A stretch of 64,000 nucleotides of DNA, taken from assembly GCA_027924585.1 (NCBI GenBank), contig BSBM01000320.1:1927501-1991500 (forward strand), read 5' to 3'. Source of the stretch: Larix kaempferi. Its lineage: Eukaryota > Streptophyta > Pinopsida > Pinales > Pinaceae. Made by a program: the position numbers and the translations under genes. Positions 12,438-22,411 of this stretch are shown in pieces (position 1 is the first letter of the stretch; every line of letters begins with the position of its first letter). Below the pieces are notes generated by a model. The model searched no databases, was not told the DNA's origin, and was given only the letters and a program-made list of their open reading frames with translations.

Positions 12438-12566
12438 AGTCCTACACGACAAGGAGGATAACCATATGTCAATTCAACTCAGTCCTACACGACGAGGAGG
12501 AAAATCAAAGTTCCACTAAACTCAATGCTACATGATGAGGAGGGAAATCACAAAGCAGTTACCAAT
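12438..12566. repeat. 43-bp triple tandem repeat (copy 1)
   Basis: Three units start at 12438, 12481 and 12524, each with (T)CCTACACGACRAGGAGGA or a degenerate form (GCTACATGATGAGGAGG in the third). Just downstream, two related pieces, ATCTCAGGGAGAG and GTCTCGGGGAGAA, lie about 30 bp apart near 12585 and 12613. Confidence 0.8.
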
Positions 12567-13299
12567 CCCCCCATCTCAGGGAGAGCTTCTCCATCCTCCC
12601 TGTCTCGGGGAGAATGTCTCACTGATGCTACGACATCAACAATTGTTGTATCACAGTCTGCAGATTGACTCGTGCACATTGTAAATTCCATTCTTGACTT
12701 GAACTTGAACACCTTCCTTTCAAATTGTCAAATACTATTGGCTCAACACTGAAAATGCTTCGGGTCTCAATCTGCTTCACCCATGTACTTCTTCTGTTAA
12801 TCCTAATTCTTGTATGCTTGTTTTGAAGCTCTAATGTGAAAATTCAACAGATTAAAATTGTTTTCATGTTTCCGATGGCCACATGTTCTATGACATAGAA
12901 AAATTTTCATTTAGTTTGATGATTTTTTGAATATTTAGAACCTTATATTTATTTAATAATTCATTTCATTACGGGTGCGTGAAAAACAGAAGCAGTTGGG
13001 TTTGAGAAAGTGCCTTGGATGTACCAGACAACCCCATCGGTGATCCAGGTAGGCTCCAACATTGCATTCTAAACTTGGGTATGATTTTTATTAGATTCTT
13101 GTCAGTAATTTCCAGATTTTTTATCATTGCAATTCTAAGGGAAGCAATATTTAAGAATTGCTCTTATGCCTTTCAATTTCTCCCAGCTCCCATGGAAAGG
13201 TATAACTTGAGCATTATGTAGAGTTTCGGGGATGCCAACTAAATTATTTTTCTTCACCTCAATAGAAAAAATCAAGTAGTCAATTTGCATTTTGTAAGT
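12567..13299. other. Gene-free stretch before the CACTA end (copy 1)
   Basis: Apart from the two short related pieces near 12585 and 12613 I see no gene or mobile-element end. A 68-codon frame at 13015-13221 is not recognisable. Equivalents are 36267-36999 and 59970-60702. Confidence 0.55.
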
Positions 13300-13759
13300 C
13301 ACTACAAGGAAAAGGCCCTCTAGTGGAGGTTATAGCAGGAGCCCCTAAGAAAGAGGTCGAAAATCCATTTATAGTGGAGGTTTCTAAGGGAGGCGATCGG
13401 GCGAAGATTTTAGCATATGTTGTTTTTCGGTGTGTTTAACACCAAAACACACTGGTGCATTTCTAAACATAACGCAGCGGTGTGGCACGAAATTCTACGG
13501 CACCACGACAGAGAAAAAATATCGATAAAAAAAATTAAGTAAAAAACTCGTGTTATTTTAATACCCGTTTCGCGATGCGTTAATAGATACTAAATGCACC
13601 GGGGCATTATAAGATAAAATCCACAGTGTGGTTAATAGATGATAATTCATCGCATTATCAATATATTTGTTAACGGCAAGTCAAATAAAAGGTGCACCAG
13701 ATAACCATAACCGCATCGGTGCATGTTTAATCAACAAACACACAGCCTTTTACTATAAA
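13300..13759. mobile_element. CACTA transposon 5' end with subterminal repeats (copy 1)
   Basis: The sequence CACTACAAGGAAAAGGCCC at 13300 is the classic plant CACTA (En/Spm) terminal inverted repeat, followed by the usual TAGTGGAGG-type stretch. From about 13420 come many short subterminal motifs built on GGTGCA/TGCACC and CGATGCG in both orientations, as expected for transposase-binding sites. The element is interrupted at 13755-13759 by insertion of a solo LTR. No transposase coding is present, so this is a non-autonomous or deleted copy. The three bases before it (AGT) would be the target duplication if a 3' end were found; I did not find one. Confidence 0.75.
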
Positions 13760-13796
13760 TGTAATATCCCGAATTTTGGACGGACTGTTTTATGAT

Positions 13797-14360
13797 GTTA
13801 TATTGGGCCACGGCCCCAGCACCTGTGATTTATTCTTTTGTAGACTGACACATTGGGCATGGACCCTGACTAAATTTCATTACTTGATTATATACTAGGC
13901 AAGGGAGCCCCAATGTTCTTATTATGTTTTGATGTGGGTACAAAACCCTAATACATATTGAGATGACCTTTTGTTACTTATTGTGCAGAGCTGTGATTTT
14001 ACATGTTTATCCTATATGATGTGTTGAGCGTGGACTTCGAAACACACAAGAGACCTACGTACTGGGCATAAGCCCCGATGTACCTAGATGAATGTTTATG
14101 TATTGGGAGCAAGCCCTCATGTACACTGAGTGTTGGGCATAAGCCCTGGAGCACTCCAAGCTTGAAATAAAATGAATACCGGATCCGAGGCCACTTAAAT
14201 AGTCTAGATGTGCCTCACGACCACATTCTATCTCTAGTGTTGAGCAGAGGCTCTGGAATTGCACTAGCGTAACACCCATGTGAGAGTGTTGAGTTAAAAG
14301 GCTCTGAAGAGCACTCGGGGTTACTAGATCTCAAGTGTTGAGTCTGAAGGAATCTGAAAA
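13797..14360. repeat. Array of small dyad motifs in LTR type 2 (copy 1)
   Basis: The same irregular motif series as in LTR type 1 is present: GGGCC/GGCCC near 13805, GGGC-ATAA-GCCC near 14064 and 14135, GAGC-AGAG-GCTC near 14243 and weaker forms between them. Several dyads have a different arm sequence from their type 1 counterpart but still pair. Equivalents are about 37497-38060 and 61200-61763. Confidence 0.6.
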
Positions 14361-15907
14361 GCACTTATGTTTCTTATCACAACTATTCGAATTGATTAAA
14401 TAAATCTTATTATCATCAAGTGCTGCGGGAACTACCACGTTAAAACGAGGGAATCTGACATGCAAAGGGAGAGACTAGAGGTGCCTATCCTAGCTTACCG
14501 AGACCGTCCAAAGAAGGGGACCTTATCCTTAAAAAGATTAAAAAGAAGTATCATGTGAAGATACATAAAATATAACATCACCACTTAAAGCATAAATTAA
14601 CTAAATAGTAGTTTCCTATGGTTAAGCATGCATAAAAGCCTCAAGGCTAATGTTATTATTAACAACTTTAATAATAATGATTGTTACTATTTCTTTATTA
14701 AACACATTTGTTTTATATATAGTTGATGCATTGGGTTAAGAAATCAATAATGCATTAATAAATAAATTGAAATATTAAGTTGATCACAAATTATAGAAAG
14801 GCTTAAATAAAAAAAAATACTTTAGTTAAACAAATGGAAAAGTCATAGTTCCAAAAGAACTAGTGATTAATTAAAACAAATATTCTTTTATAAATTAATT
14901 TATTTGATTTAAAGAAACCAAATTATTCCAACAGTCCTAATTCAAGATTTCCCTACATAAAGAGGACAGACCCCAAAGTTTGGGGATCATCTTTTCATCA
15001 TCACTCTCTTATGGAATCAAAGAGAATTTTCTGCTCCAAGAATTGAAGTAGCTCACATAAGTTTTAGACCTGAACTAGCAGTGGACCTAGGGTCTCTATC
15101 TCTCAATTTGCATGTCAGAACCAGCTCGGGGGGATCCATACTAAACCAGGAATGGTTGTAGGATCAGGGTTGGGAGGAACGTGGTAGTCCCAAAGTTATC
15201 TAGTCAAGGAATCATTCAAATCAGGTCAGCTGAACACATCAATATTTTCCACTAATTAATGGTTTGAGTGTGCAGGTTACTACAGAAGAAGGGCACGTTA
15301 CAAGCTTGCAGGTATGAATTATTCCACTCACCATATTTTATTTATGCAATTTGAATAGCTTGTTACTTAGTATTTAATTCCCTTAAACCATCTACATCAA
15401 TACTTTTCTTAAGGAGAAAAGGGCCTTTAGGGAATGGGTTAAATGCATATCAAACTTCATATTCAGAAACCTTATCAACCCTGGAAAATTACTTCGTGAT
15501 GACTGTCGCATGTCTAGCATGGCTAGTCCACTAGCCTGTGCTAGACATCTATGTAGAAAATCTATAGACTAGTATTTCCTATAAGTTTGAACAGACAGTA
15601 TCCTTTTTATTCTGACAGTATCTTATATACTAATCAGTCATTGTTTCCATTATAGTTTGGTTATTTATTAGACAGGTAAATACATGTATTACAGAGATCT
15701 TGTAGAACGAAAGATAGGGCTTAGACAGCCACAAATACCTTTTTCATATTTTATTATTAACCAAATTATTGTAGATTTATTCCTGATCTAAACCATTATT
15801 TCAAATCCAAACGAAATGCTAAATCCAAACCATACAGACGCCACACAGAAAACGAAAATAATAGTTGTAAAGAGAACTTTAAACATTCACACATATTTTT
15901 CTTTATT

Positions 15908-15921
15908 TATATATATATATA
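15908..15921. repeat. TA microsatellite (copy 1, about 7 units)
   Basis: A TA run of about 14 bp inside LTR type 2, followed by AAAATC. It is the shortest of the three copies. Confidence 0.9.
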
Positions 15922-17988
15922 AAAATCAAAACACAAGTCAAGGGGTCGAACCCCATGGTCTTTCTTTTGCCAAAACGCATCAACATGTAGCTGCAAGCTA
16001 CAAACCCACACTCTCATAAAACGAGAATTTCGGGTATAGATATCAAACATACAAATCTAGAATAACAGCTGTTTAAAGAATCTATACCAACAGTAACATC
16101 TACAGGATGCCCACCTGGGTGTCATCGTTTTCCTTCTTTTACAAATCACCACAGTAGAATCTCTCCATCAAACACTATGTCCAGGAATCCAATGTAGACA
16201 AAAGTCAAAACCCAGGGGTCTTTAAATTCAAAACTACAGTACAAGTATAGCTTCATTACGAAACCATGATGCTTTCATTTACAGTCCACATCGAAAATTA
16301 AACAGACAGAGCTACAATCAAAATGAGAATTCATTACGGCAACATAAAACCCCATAGGCTGAGCCACTGTTACATTCTCGGAACCAAAAACGACATTGAT
16401 AGAAAATCTAGAAACGTTGTACTTCTTACCCATATTCAAAACATACATCCAAAACACCATACATCATACAGGGAAGAATTCCCTGAGCAAAACCCAATTT
16501 CATGACAAACCACAAGAACCACAAATGAATGTGCCAACAATGGCCATTAAAACCAGAGTATACTAGTCAAAAGCATCGGGCAAGTAATAAAAATGATCTT
16601 CTAAATACCCATAGAAATTACACAGGAGTTCCTTTTCGCTACATCTCATTATTACATTTCGAAACCCCATAGATTCAATGCATTCGATGGTCCAGCCAAT
16701 AGGCGACCCTTCCAGACTTCCAAATAGAATCAGTGTGCCAAAGGCTCACGAAATCCTCCCATGAAACAAAACGAGACACATAAATGCACCACCAGAGATG
16801 CGAGAGGCAGAGCAACGTGGGTGGGTAAGCTAGACTTACCAATACCCTTGACACGCCAACACAAGCCCAGGACGCCCACGGCATTACACCCGAAGCCACT
16901 ACCACCTGCCAATCCAACAAGGAAACGCAAGTTAAACCCTCAAGAGGTATGCATAGGGAGAAATGAGTCCCATAACAGGTTGACGATTTTAGCAAGGCCA
17001 TACCTGAGCAGGATACGACACTCTCCACGCCGCCAGGCGAGCTAAAACGCCACATGCACTGACCATGAGCATAGCTCAGGCCAGGGCACGAAGGCACCTC
17101 CAGAATATGGTGAAGTGCTGAACCAAAACCAAACGGAAACGCAGAAGGCTTGACCAAGGAAAACCCCAAATCGTTACAAACCCTCACTGGACAGCCTGTC
17201 ATCCACTTTACACCAAACCCTGCTTTATTGGAGACTCGAATATTTGTGCAAAACCATAGTTTGAGTCGTGTGATAATAGCCACAACTTGCTTAGTATGCA
17301 TGCGTTGGTCCAAGGGTCTCACTACTATGATTTTACATCAGCAAACCCCTCGGAACTATAACTTTTGTATTTTGGTATATCCATTAAAGGACTTGACCAT
17401 CACTCTTAAAACCTATACCTTGTAAAAACTGGAAACATTTGGATAGAAAATGGATAGATCCTCTAGGGTGGAAATGTCATAGGATAAATACCTGCAATCA
17501 CAAATATGAAATTATTGTATTAGCGAAAATGCTAAGTAAGTCCATAAACACCCAAGAATACTCTTACCTCTCGGCAGCCCTGTCGAGGTATGTTTTCCTC
17601 TCCTTGATTGATACATGTCCCACCATGGTTTCAACATCTCATCAACAAAGGCCATATCACATGAAGGTGCCATTTAGACATTCATAATACATTCATATGA
17701 TTTCATTAAAACTGTATGAAAGAATTGCTATTACAGTTACACCGGCAATTGTAAACTCGTAACCGGGATACATCAATAATTAATTCCACATTGCTTCCGC
17801 AGGATTGAAAATGTAAAAATCTAGAGAGATCATGATTATTTAGGAATGGTCGACTTCCTTTTATCTACAGTAAGCATTTACATATTTTCCTAGTTTTAGA
17901 ATTAACTTGCGACTATTTTATTCTCAATCAGCATCTATTACAGGGACGGAATTTTTTTTTTAATTTTTGCTATTTATGGGACATTGCA

Positions 17989-18300
17989 ACAAAGAAATTC
18001 ATTGCAAAATATCTTAAAATTTTATTTAAAAACCCTACTTGATGGTGCATCGGGTTGATATGCTTAATCGCAAATATCATAGACGGTGCGCTGGATAACA
18101 ATAATGTGCTGGTTCTTTTCTATTTGACAAACGCACTGGTTGTTATTATAATAAAACAATTCCATGCAAAACCCTTTAAATTTGTCTAAAAAAATCCTAC
18201 TATTCGGCGTGTCTCGTTTATTGTGGGCATCGGTGCACTTTAATGTCGGTCGCACCGGAACAGGGTTTAATATATAAAAAAAGTGTGGTAAAAATCATTT
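17989..18300. mobile_element. CACTA subterminal sequence beyond the solo LTR (copy 1)
   Basis: After the LTR the GGTGCA-type motifs resume (GATGGTGCATCGG near 18042, ACGGTGCGC near 18083, GGGCATCGGTGCAC near 18225, GTCGCACCGG near 18248), so this is the continuation of the element starting at 13300. No TTTTC.TTGTAGTG-type 3' end was found, so the right limit is approximate and the element is probably truncated. An imperfect hairpin (AAAGTGTGGTAAAAAT / ATTTTTGCCACTT) at about 18279-18309 marks where the motifs stop. Confidence 0.55.
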
Positions 18301-19607
18301 TTGCCACTTCTCAATTTGTTTTACCCCAAGTGCACTAGTGCTTTACCTTGCCCACTTGGACGCCCTAACATAAGTGGTCTACATGGACACATTCTTCATC
18401 CGTATTGTCTACTGCTGCAAGTTTGAATTTTGACAAACAATCGTCAAAATTGAAATTTTCTGTACATCGCCAGGATGCCTCCCCGATGGGCCGTTCAACA
18501 GGTAAATGGATTCTCACTTCATAATTTAATTTTTTAATGGATTAATTTTTAGAATTAACCACGAGATCAACCGTGGCATCCAACCCATCAAAACAAAGGC
18601 AAGGAAACTTATATTAAGGGATTAGGAAATGCCATTTGTAAATAGAGATTTATTAGTGAATAGGATGGACTTTTATATTATATTATTCAATAAGTGTTTA
18701 TAACTATAATTCTCCTATATTTTTATAATCCTATTTGTACTTGTTATTCACTTTTTATGTCATTTTTAATACAGCAATGTGAAACCCTATTTGAGTAAAT
18801 ACAAAATAACAAGCATTAAGATAAAGGAATAAAACAATGTACAAAAGAAGTGACTTTTGTAGCAAATCATTAGGACGGACAGCTACAAGAACCATAAAAA
18901 CGATAAAGTAAAAACACCTACGATAAAGTAAAAACACCTATTGTTGTATCAATACCATCTTACAAAGTTAACACACTTCCATTTCCCATCCATCAAAATA
19001 GTTATGATATATTGTTTAAAGAGTAAACATGTTCCTAAAATAACAAGCTCAACATAGAAGAAATTGTTACCATGAAGTGAGAAAATTACTTATTCTTTAA
19101 CATTGTCTAGGAAAGGGGAAAATTAATTTTACAAGTGTATGTCCCTATTTTAAATATTTAAATTCGTTATTAAAACCTTATTTGAAAAGTTGAATACGCT
19201 CCCTAAGTAAATAATAAGATTTATAAGAAAGTACTAATTTATTAAATAAATAAATATTTTAAATATTATTTATAAACACATTTATCTACATGCTATAATA
19301 ACAAAAGAAAATATTACATAGGATTTAAATACAAAGTGTTCTTTGCACAAAATAAATGTGTAGAATTTGAAGCTTCATAAAAATTTGCTAGAATGCATAG
19401 CTTCATAACATTGTGTTAGGCTACAAGGTAAGGATGATTCCAACCATAAATTCTACATGAATTTCAAACCCTAAGTTTTAGTTTTGATTCATTTCTCAAT
19501 TGGATGTCTTATAGTTATCTATCCCTCCAAGCCAATTTTATTGCGCCTCTCCCTCCGCCCTCTAAAGCCAGTATGCGGGAGATCTTGTAACATGTGTCTG
19601 TCGAGTA
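18301..19607. other. AT-rich gene-free stretch (copy 1)
   Basis: No gene recognised. A perfect 20-bp tandem duplication starting CGATAAAGTA lies at 18901-18940 (42607-42646 in copy 2). A 6-bp difference, TATGCG present here and absent in copy 2, lies near 19573. The equivalent stretch in copy 2 is about 42008-43307. Confidence 0.55.
18901..18940. repeat. 20-bp perfect tandem duplication (copy 1)
   Basis: The 20-mer CGATAAAGTAAAAACACCTA occurs twice in direct succession. The copy 2 equivalent is 42607-42646. Confidence 0.9.
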
Positions 19608-20012
19608 ACAAAATAATACAAAGTAAAAAGTAATAAATGTTATGTGGGCCATAAACAAAAAAGAATAATAGAAAGTAAAAAGTAAATATGAGACTTCAAC
19701 TAGAGAATTTAGAGCTTAGGATTAGGTGGTAAATATTATGTCGGCCATAAACAAAAAAGAATAATACAAAGTAAAAAGTAAATATGAGACTTAAACTAGA
19801 GACTTTACTTTTTACCTTTAATACAAAGTAAAAAGTAAATATGAGAGTTTAGAGTGTTTGTCGAGTTTGTCTAGTAACAAAATAATACAAAGTAAACAAA
19901 AAAGAATAATACAAAGTAAAAAGTAATAAATATTATGTCGGCCATAAACAAAACATAATAATACGAAGTAAAAAGTAAATATGAGACTTAAACTAGAGAC
20001 TTTAGAGCTTAG
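19608..20012. repeat. AAAGTAAAAAG-rich complex array (copy 1)
   Basis: Blocks built from AATAATACAAAGTAAAAAGT, GTCGGCCATAAACAAA and ATGAGACTTAAACTAGAGA recur four to five times in shuffled, partly deleted order. An inverted piece (TTTACTTTTTACC near 19804) faces a direct GTAAAAAGTAAA, making a potential hairpin. I do not recognise the family. Confidence 0.8.
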
Positions 20013-20100
20013 TATTAAGTGGCTCGGGTATTACACTCAAGGAGCTATTCAAGGAGGCGGCGCTTGATAGAGCCTAGGATTTGGATCTGGGATGGTTTAG

Positions 20101-20226
20101 TTTGGATTCAAACTTAATTTTTTTTAGTTTGTTACATCCTTGTCTCATGAATGCTCACCAAAATTAACTTTGGATACAAACTTAATTTTTTTTAGTTTGT
20201 TCTACCCTTGTCTCATGAATGCTCAC
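20101..20226. repeat. 68-bp tandem duplication (copy 1)
   Basis: Two units begin at 20101 and 20169, each TTTGGAT.CAAACTTAATTT and ending CTTGTCTCATGAATGCTCAC, with a few mismatches. Confidence 0.88.
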
Positions 20227-20646
20227 TTGATGACCCAAGGAAAAACAAGCTAACAAACAAGTAAAAATATCATTTTTAAATGTTTTGACTCTCTCTATAC
20301 TTTGAAATATTGTCTATACTTAACAAATTGATTATGTATCTCCAACAACTTTGTTTGGGATTTTGTTACACATTAATACTTGGCTTTAAAATCCGGACAA
20401 GTGTTATGGCTATTAGATTTTACATGCTTAGCAATTGTTGAATGTATTGTCCAATGTAGTAAAGATAATTGTAAAATATAAGCTTATATGTTTATAATTT
20501 CTTACTACTCATCTCCATCGAACTTAAATATGTTCATCCTCTTTAGTTTAGATGGAAGAAGAACTGTATACAATACTTTAAAGTTGTCTCTACTAAATAG
20601 TAATATGTTTTTGGCATTACTTCAATAATATTAACGGCTGTCTCTT

Positions 20647-20748
20647 CCCATTATACATACAGAATTTCTTCAAATGAGAAATAAAAAGATAATTATCTAC
20701 CCATTATACATACAGAATTTCTTCAAATGAGAAATAAAAAGATAATTA
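20647..20748. repeat. 53-bp tandem duplication (copy 1)
   Basis: Two units begin at 20647 and 20700, each CCCATTATACATACAGAATT and ending AAAAAGATAATTA. They are nearly identical, so this duplication is young relative to the other short repeats, yet both complete units carry it. Confidence 0.92.
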
Positions 20749-21811
20749 CTTTAAATTATTGAAAGAAACAATGAAATTTGAAATACTACCATTGATAGAA
20801 TTTTGTTTGTAACATATAAGTATGAATTTGCGGTTTTGTAAAATAAAGTTATGCTACAAACAACATAAATATAGCATTTATCTCACCACGACTGATTCTT
20901 TTTATCGAGAATACAATGTCGCCAAGCTCTTTCGGTTCTTCCACAGTATGCACAGATCAATATTAAATCAAAATAATAGGGAACATATAAAACAAAAAGA
21001 ATTCAACGGTGTTTTTACTTAAACAATGTAGTCATATTTAAACTACTGAACCACTGAGTAGATATTGTCTCTAGGACATCCACACACAGCTACCATTCTA
21101 CAGCAGGCAACCCTACATTGATTCTCAAAGAAAAAATGAGTAAACAAAGAAAATATCATGATTGATTTGTATATTTAAAAAAGAAAACCATTGCAATTTT
21201 GGCTCTAATCCACAGCCCCACAGCAGGCGATAAGATGATCTGAGAGGCATCTATAATTACAAGAACAGAATTCCATGGTATTATTGATGATACTAGCCAA
21301 TGACTCACCTCCAGTATTTGATGTGTCACCCTAGAGAATGGTCCATTTACAAGCCATGAACTATTATATGAGACAACGGACTTGAAGCATCTTTGTGAGG
21401 TAGTGAAATGCTCGCAAATTATTTGTGTTTTTTTACGAGTGTCAGCATGCAGATGACATGTTTTTTGCGCACTAGAAAAATGTTTCACTTGCAAATCTTT
21501 TACATAGACAAATTAGTCTCAATTTTCAGCTTGAATTTGTAAGAAAAGACAATTTTCAATCGCAAATATTTTAGAGCAGCAAATAAGTCTCAAAATTTTG
21601 AGCATGCAGCCATTTCTGTCTGGCAAAATTTTATTTCTGTAAAATTAATTTACATTTTAATTTTGTATCGGTTGAAATTGGTTATCCAATATTTCATTTA
21701 TATTATAATGGCTTAATGGATTCCATTAAATCCCAGTTAATGTACGAACTTGGTAATGGCTAGGCGAGAGCAGCAACGCCCCAAAATAGTAATTATGTTT
21801 TTAATCAACAA
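20749..21811. other. Gene-free 3' flank of the RRM gene (copy 1)
   Basis: It holds the presumed 3' untranslated region of the minus-strand RRM gene, with a candidate AATAAA signal at 21630-21635. A 112-codon minus-strand frame at 21156-21494 is cut short in copy 2 by a one-base insertion near 45056, so it is not a conserved gene. The copy 2 equivalent is 44449-45512. Confidence 0.55.
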
Positions 21812-22411
21812 TCAAATTCTATGAAATCTACCAGTGGCAAGCGGTAGCGAGGAAGTAGGTGGTGCAGTGGGGACTTGGGCAGCGGAGGCGGCGGTGGTGG
21901 TGGTGGTGATGGGCCGTACGTAGCCGAAACGTGAATTTGAGGACGACGAAGGAGGACGTTGCTGCTGAATGGGGAGATTGTTATTTGTTCTTCTGTTAGA
22001 AGTTGCTCCGACTCTTCTGGAATTAGCTGGAGGCGGCTGCTGCATGGAACGGCTTGTGTTGTTGTTGTTGCGGTTCCACTTTGCGTGTTTCCTTTTGCGG
22101 GAGACGCTGATCTGTCGGGACCGGAGCATGGAGCCATTCAACTGGAGAGCTTTGTCTACGCTGTCCACATCTGAGAACTCCACGTACGCATATCCCTTTG
22201 GGTTCCCGAACTCATTTGTGGGAATGGTAATGCGGTTTACTGTCCCGCAGCACTCAAAATGTGTCTTCACATCTTGTGCTCTGCACCAATAGTCAACATT
22301 GTCTACGTAAACTGAATATCGTTCGAATTCTCCATCTTCTCCTTCTTTAATACGTATCGCCTCCTCTTGCAAATGCAGCTTCTTCCCCGATTTCTCAGAA
22401 TTCATGGCCAT
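21812..22411 (-). CDS. PABN-type nuclear poly(A)-binding RRM protein, single exon (copy 1)
   Basis: The gene encodes 199 residues with one RNA-recognition motif at about residues 32-107. RNP2 is VYVDNV (34-39) and RNP1 is KGYAYVEF (72-79), so the RNA-contacting aromatics Y35, Y74 and Y76 are present. The stretch HFECCGTVNRITI and the following GNPKGYAYVEF closely follow the PABPN1/PABN (Pab2) family, whose members bind nuclear poly(A) tails and promote polyadenylation. A short acidic, possibly helical leader (residues 10-31) corresponds to the end of the family's coiled coil but is much shorter. After the RRM comes a basic stretch, RKRKHAKWNR, that could act as a nuclear signal, then a low-complexity Asn/Pro/Ser/Thr tail in place of the usual Arg-rich C-terminus. 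RNP2 has Asp where the family usually has Gly. The start is ATG at 22409-22411 with G at -3 and +4; a second ATG lies two codons on. A possible AATAAA signal (minus strand) lies at 21630-21635. The RRM is uninterrupted by introns, which suggests a retrocopy, although I see no clear poly(A) tail or flanking duplication. Function is inferred from family only. Confidence 0.85.
   Translation of the reverse strand: MAMNSEKSGKKLHLQEEAIRIKEGEDGEFERYSVYVDNVDYWCRAQDVKTHFECCGTVNRITIPTNEFGNPKGYAYVEFSDVDSVDKALQLNGSMLRSRQISVSRKRKHAKWNRNNNNTSRSMQQPPPANSRRVGATSNRRTNNNLPIQQQRPPSSSSNSRFGYVRPITTTTTAASAAQVPTAPPTSSLPLATGRFHRI

Larger units (their letters stand above)
13760..17988. mobile_element. Solo LTR, type 2, 4.2 kb, inserted in CACTA (copy 1)
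   Basis: The element starts TGTAATATCCC and ends GGGACATTGCA and is flanked by ATAAA (13755-13759) and ACAAA (17989-17993), a 5-bp target duplication with one mismatch. It is colinear with the type 1 LTR: the dyad-motif array, the GGAACTACCA / ACGAGGGAATCTGACATGC stretch near 14428-14463 and the GAGTGTGCAGG stretch near 15268 all occur in the same order. The two differ much more than the 23.7-kb units do, so they are separate insertions of one family. No internal domain is present. A 215-codon minus-strand frame at 16675-17322 lies inside the LTR and matches no protein I know. Confidence 0.82.

Noticed and set aside
15940-15954. GGGGTCGAACCCC, resembling a tRNA B box (also GGGTCGAATCCC near 8820)
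   Set aside because: It is a simple palindrome with the wrong loop size, and no A box or cloverleaf arms are present at the right distance.
16675-17322. 215-codon minus-strand open frame (also 40382-41029)
   Set aside because: It lies wholly inside the type 2 solo LTR, matches no family I know, is overlapped by other open frames on both strands, and is not apparent as an open frame in the type 1 LTR.
6479-17988. The two solo LTRs as the paired LTRs of one retrotransposon
   Set aside because: They are strongly diverged, each has its own 5-bp target duplication, and no retrotransposon coding lies between them.
20586-20596. TCTCTACTA, like a Helitron 5' end
   Set aside because: No 3' hairpin plus CTRR end or A/T insertion site could be paired with it.
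21156-21494. 112-codon minus-strand frame downstream of the RRM gene
   Set aside because: A one-base insertion shortens it to 73 codons in copy 2, and no family is recognisable.
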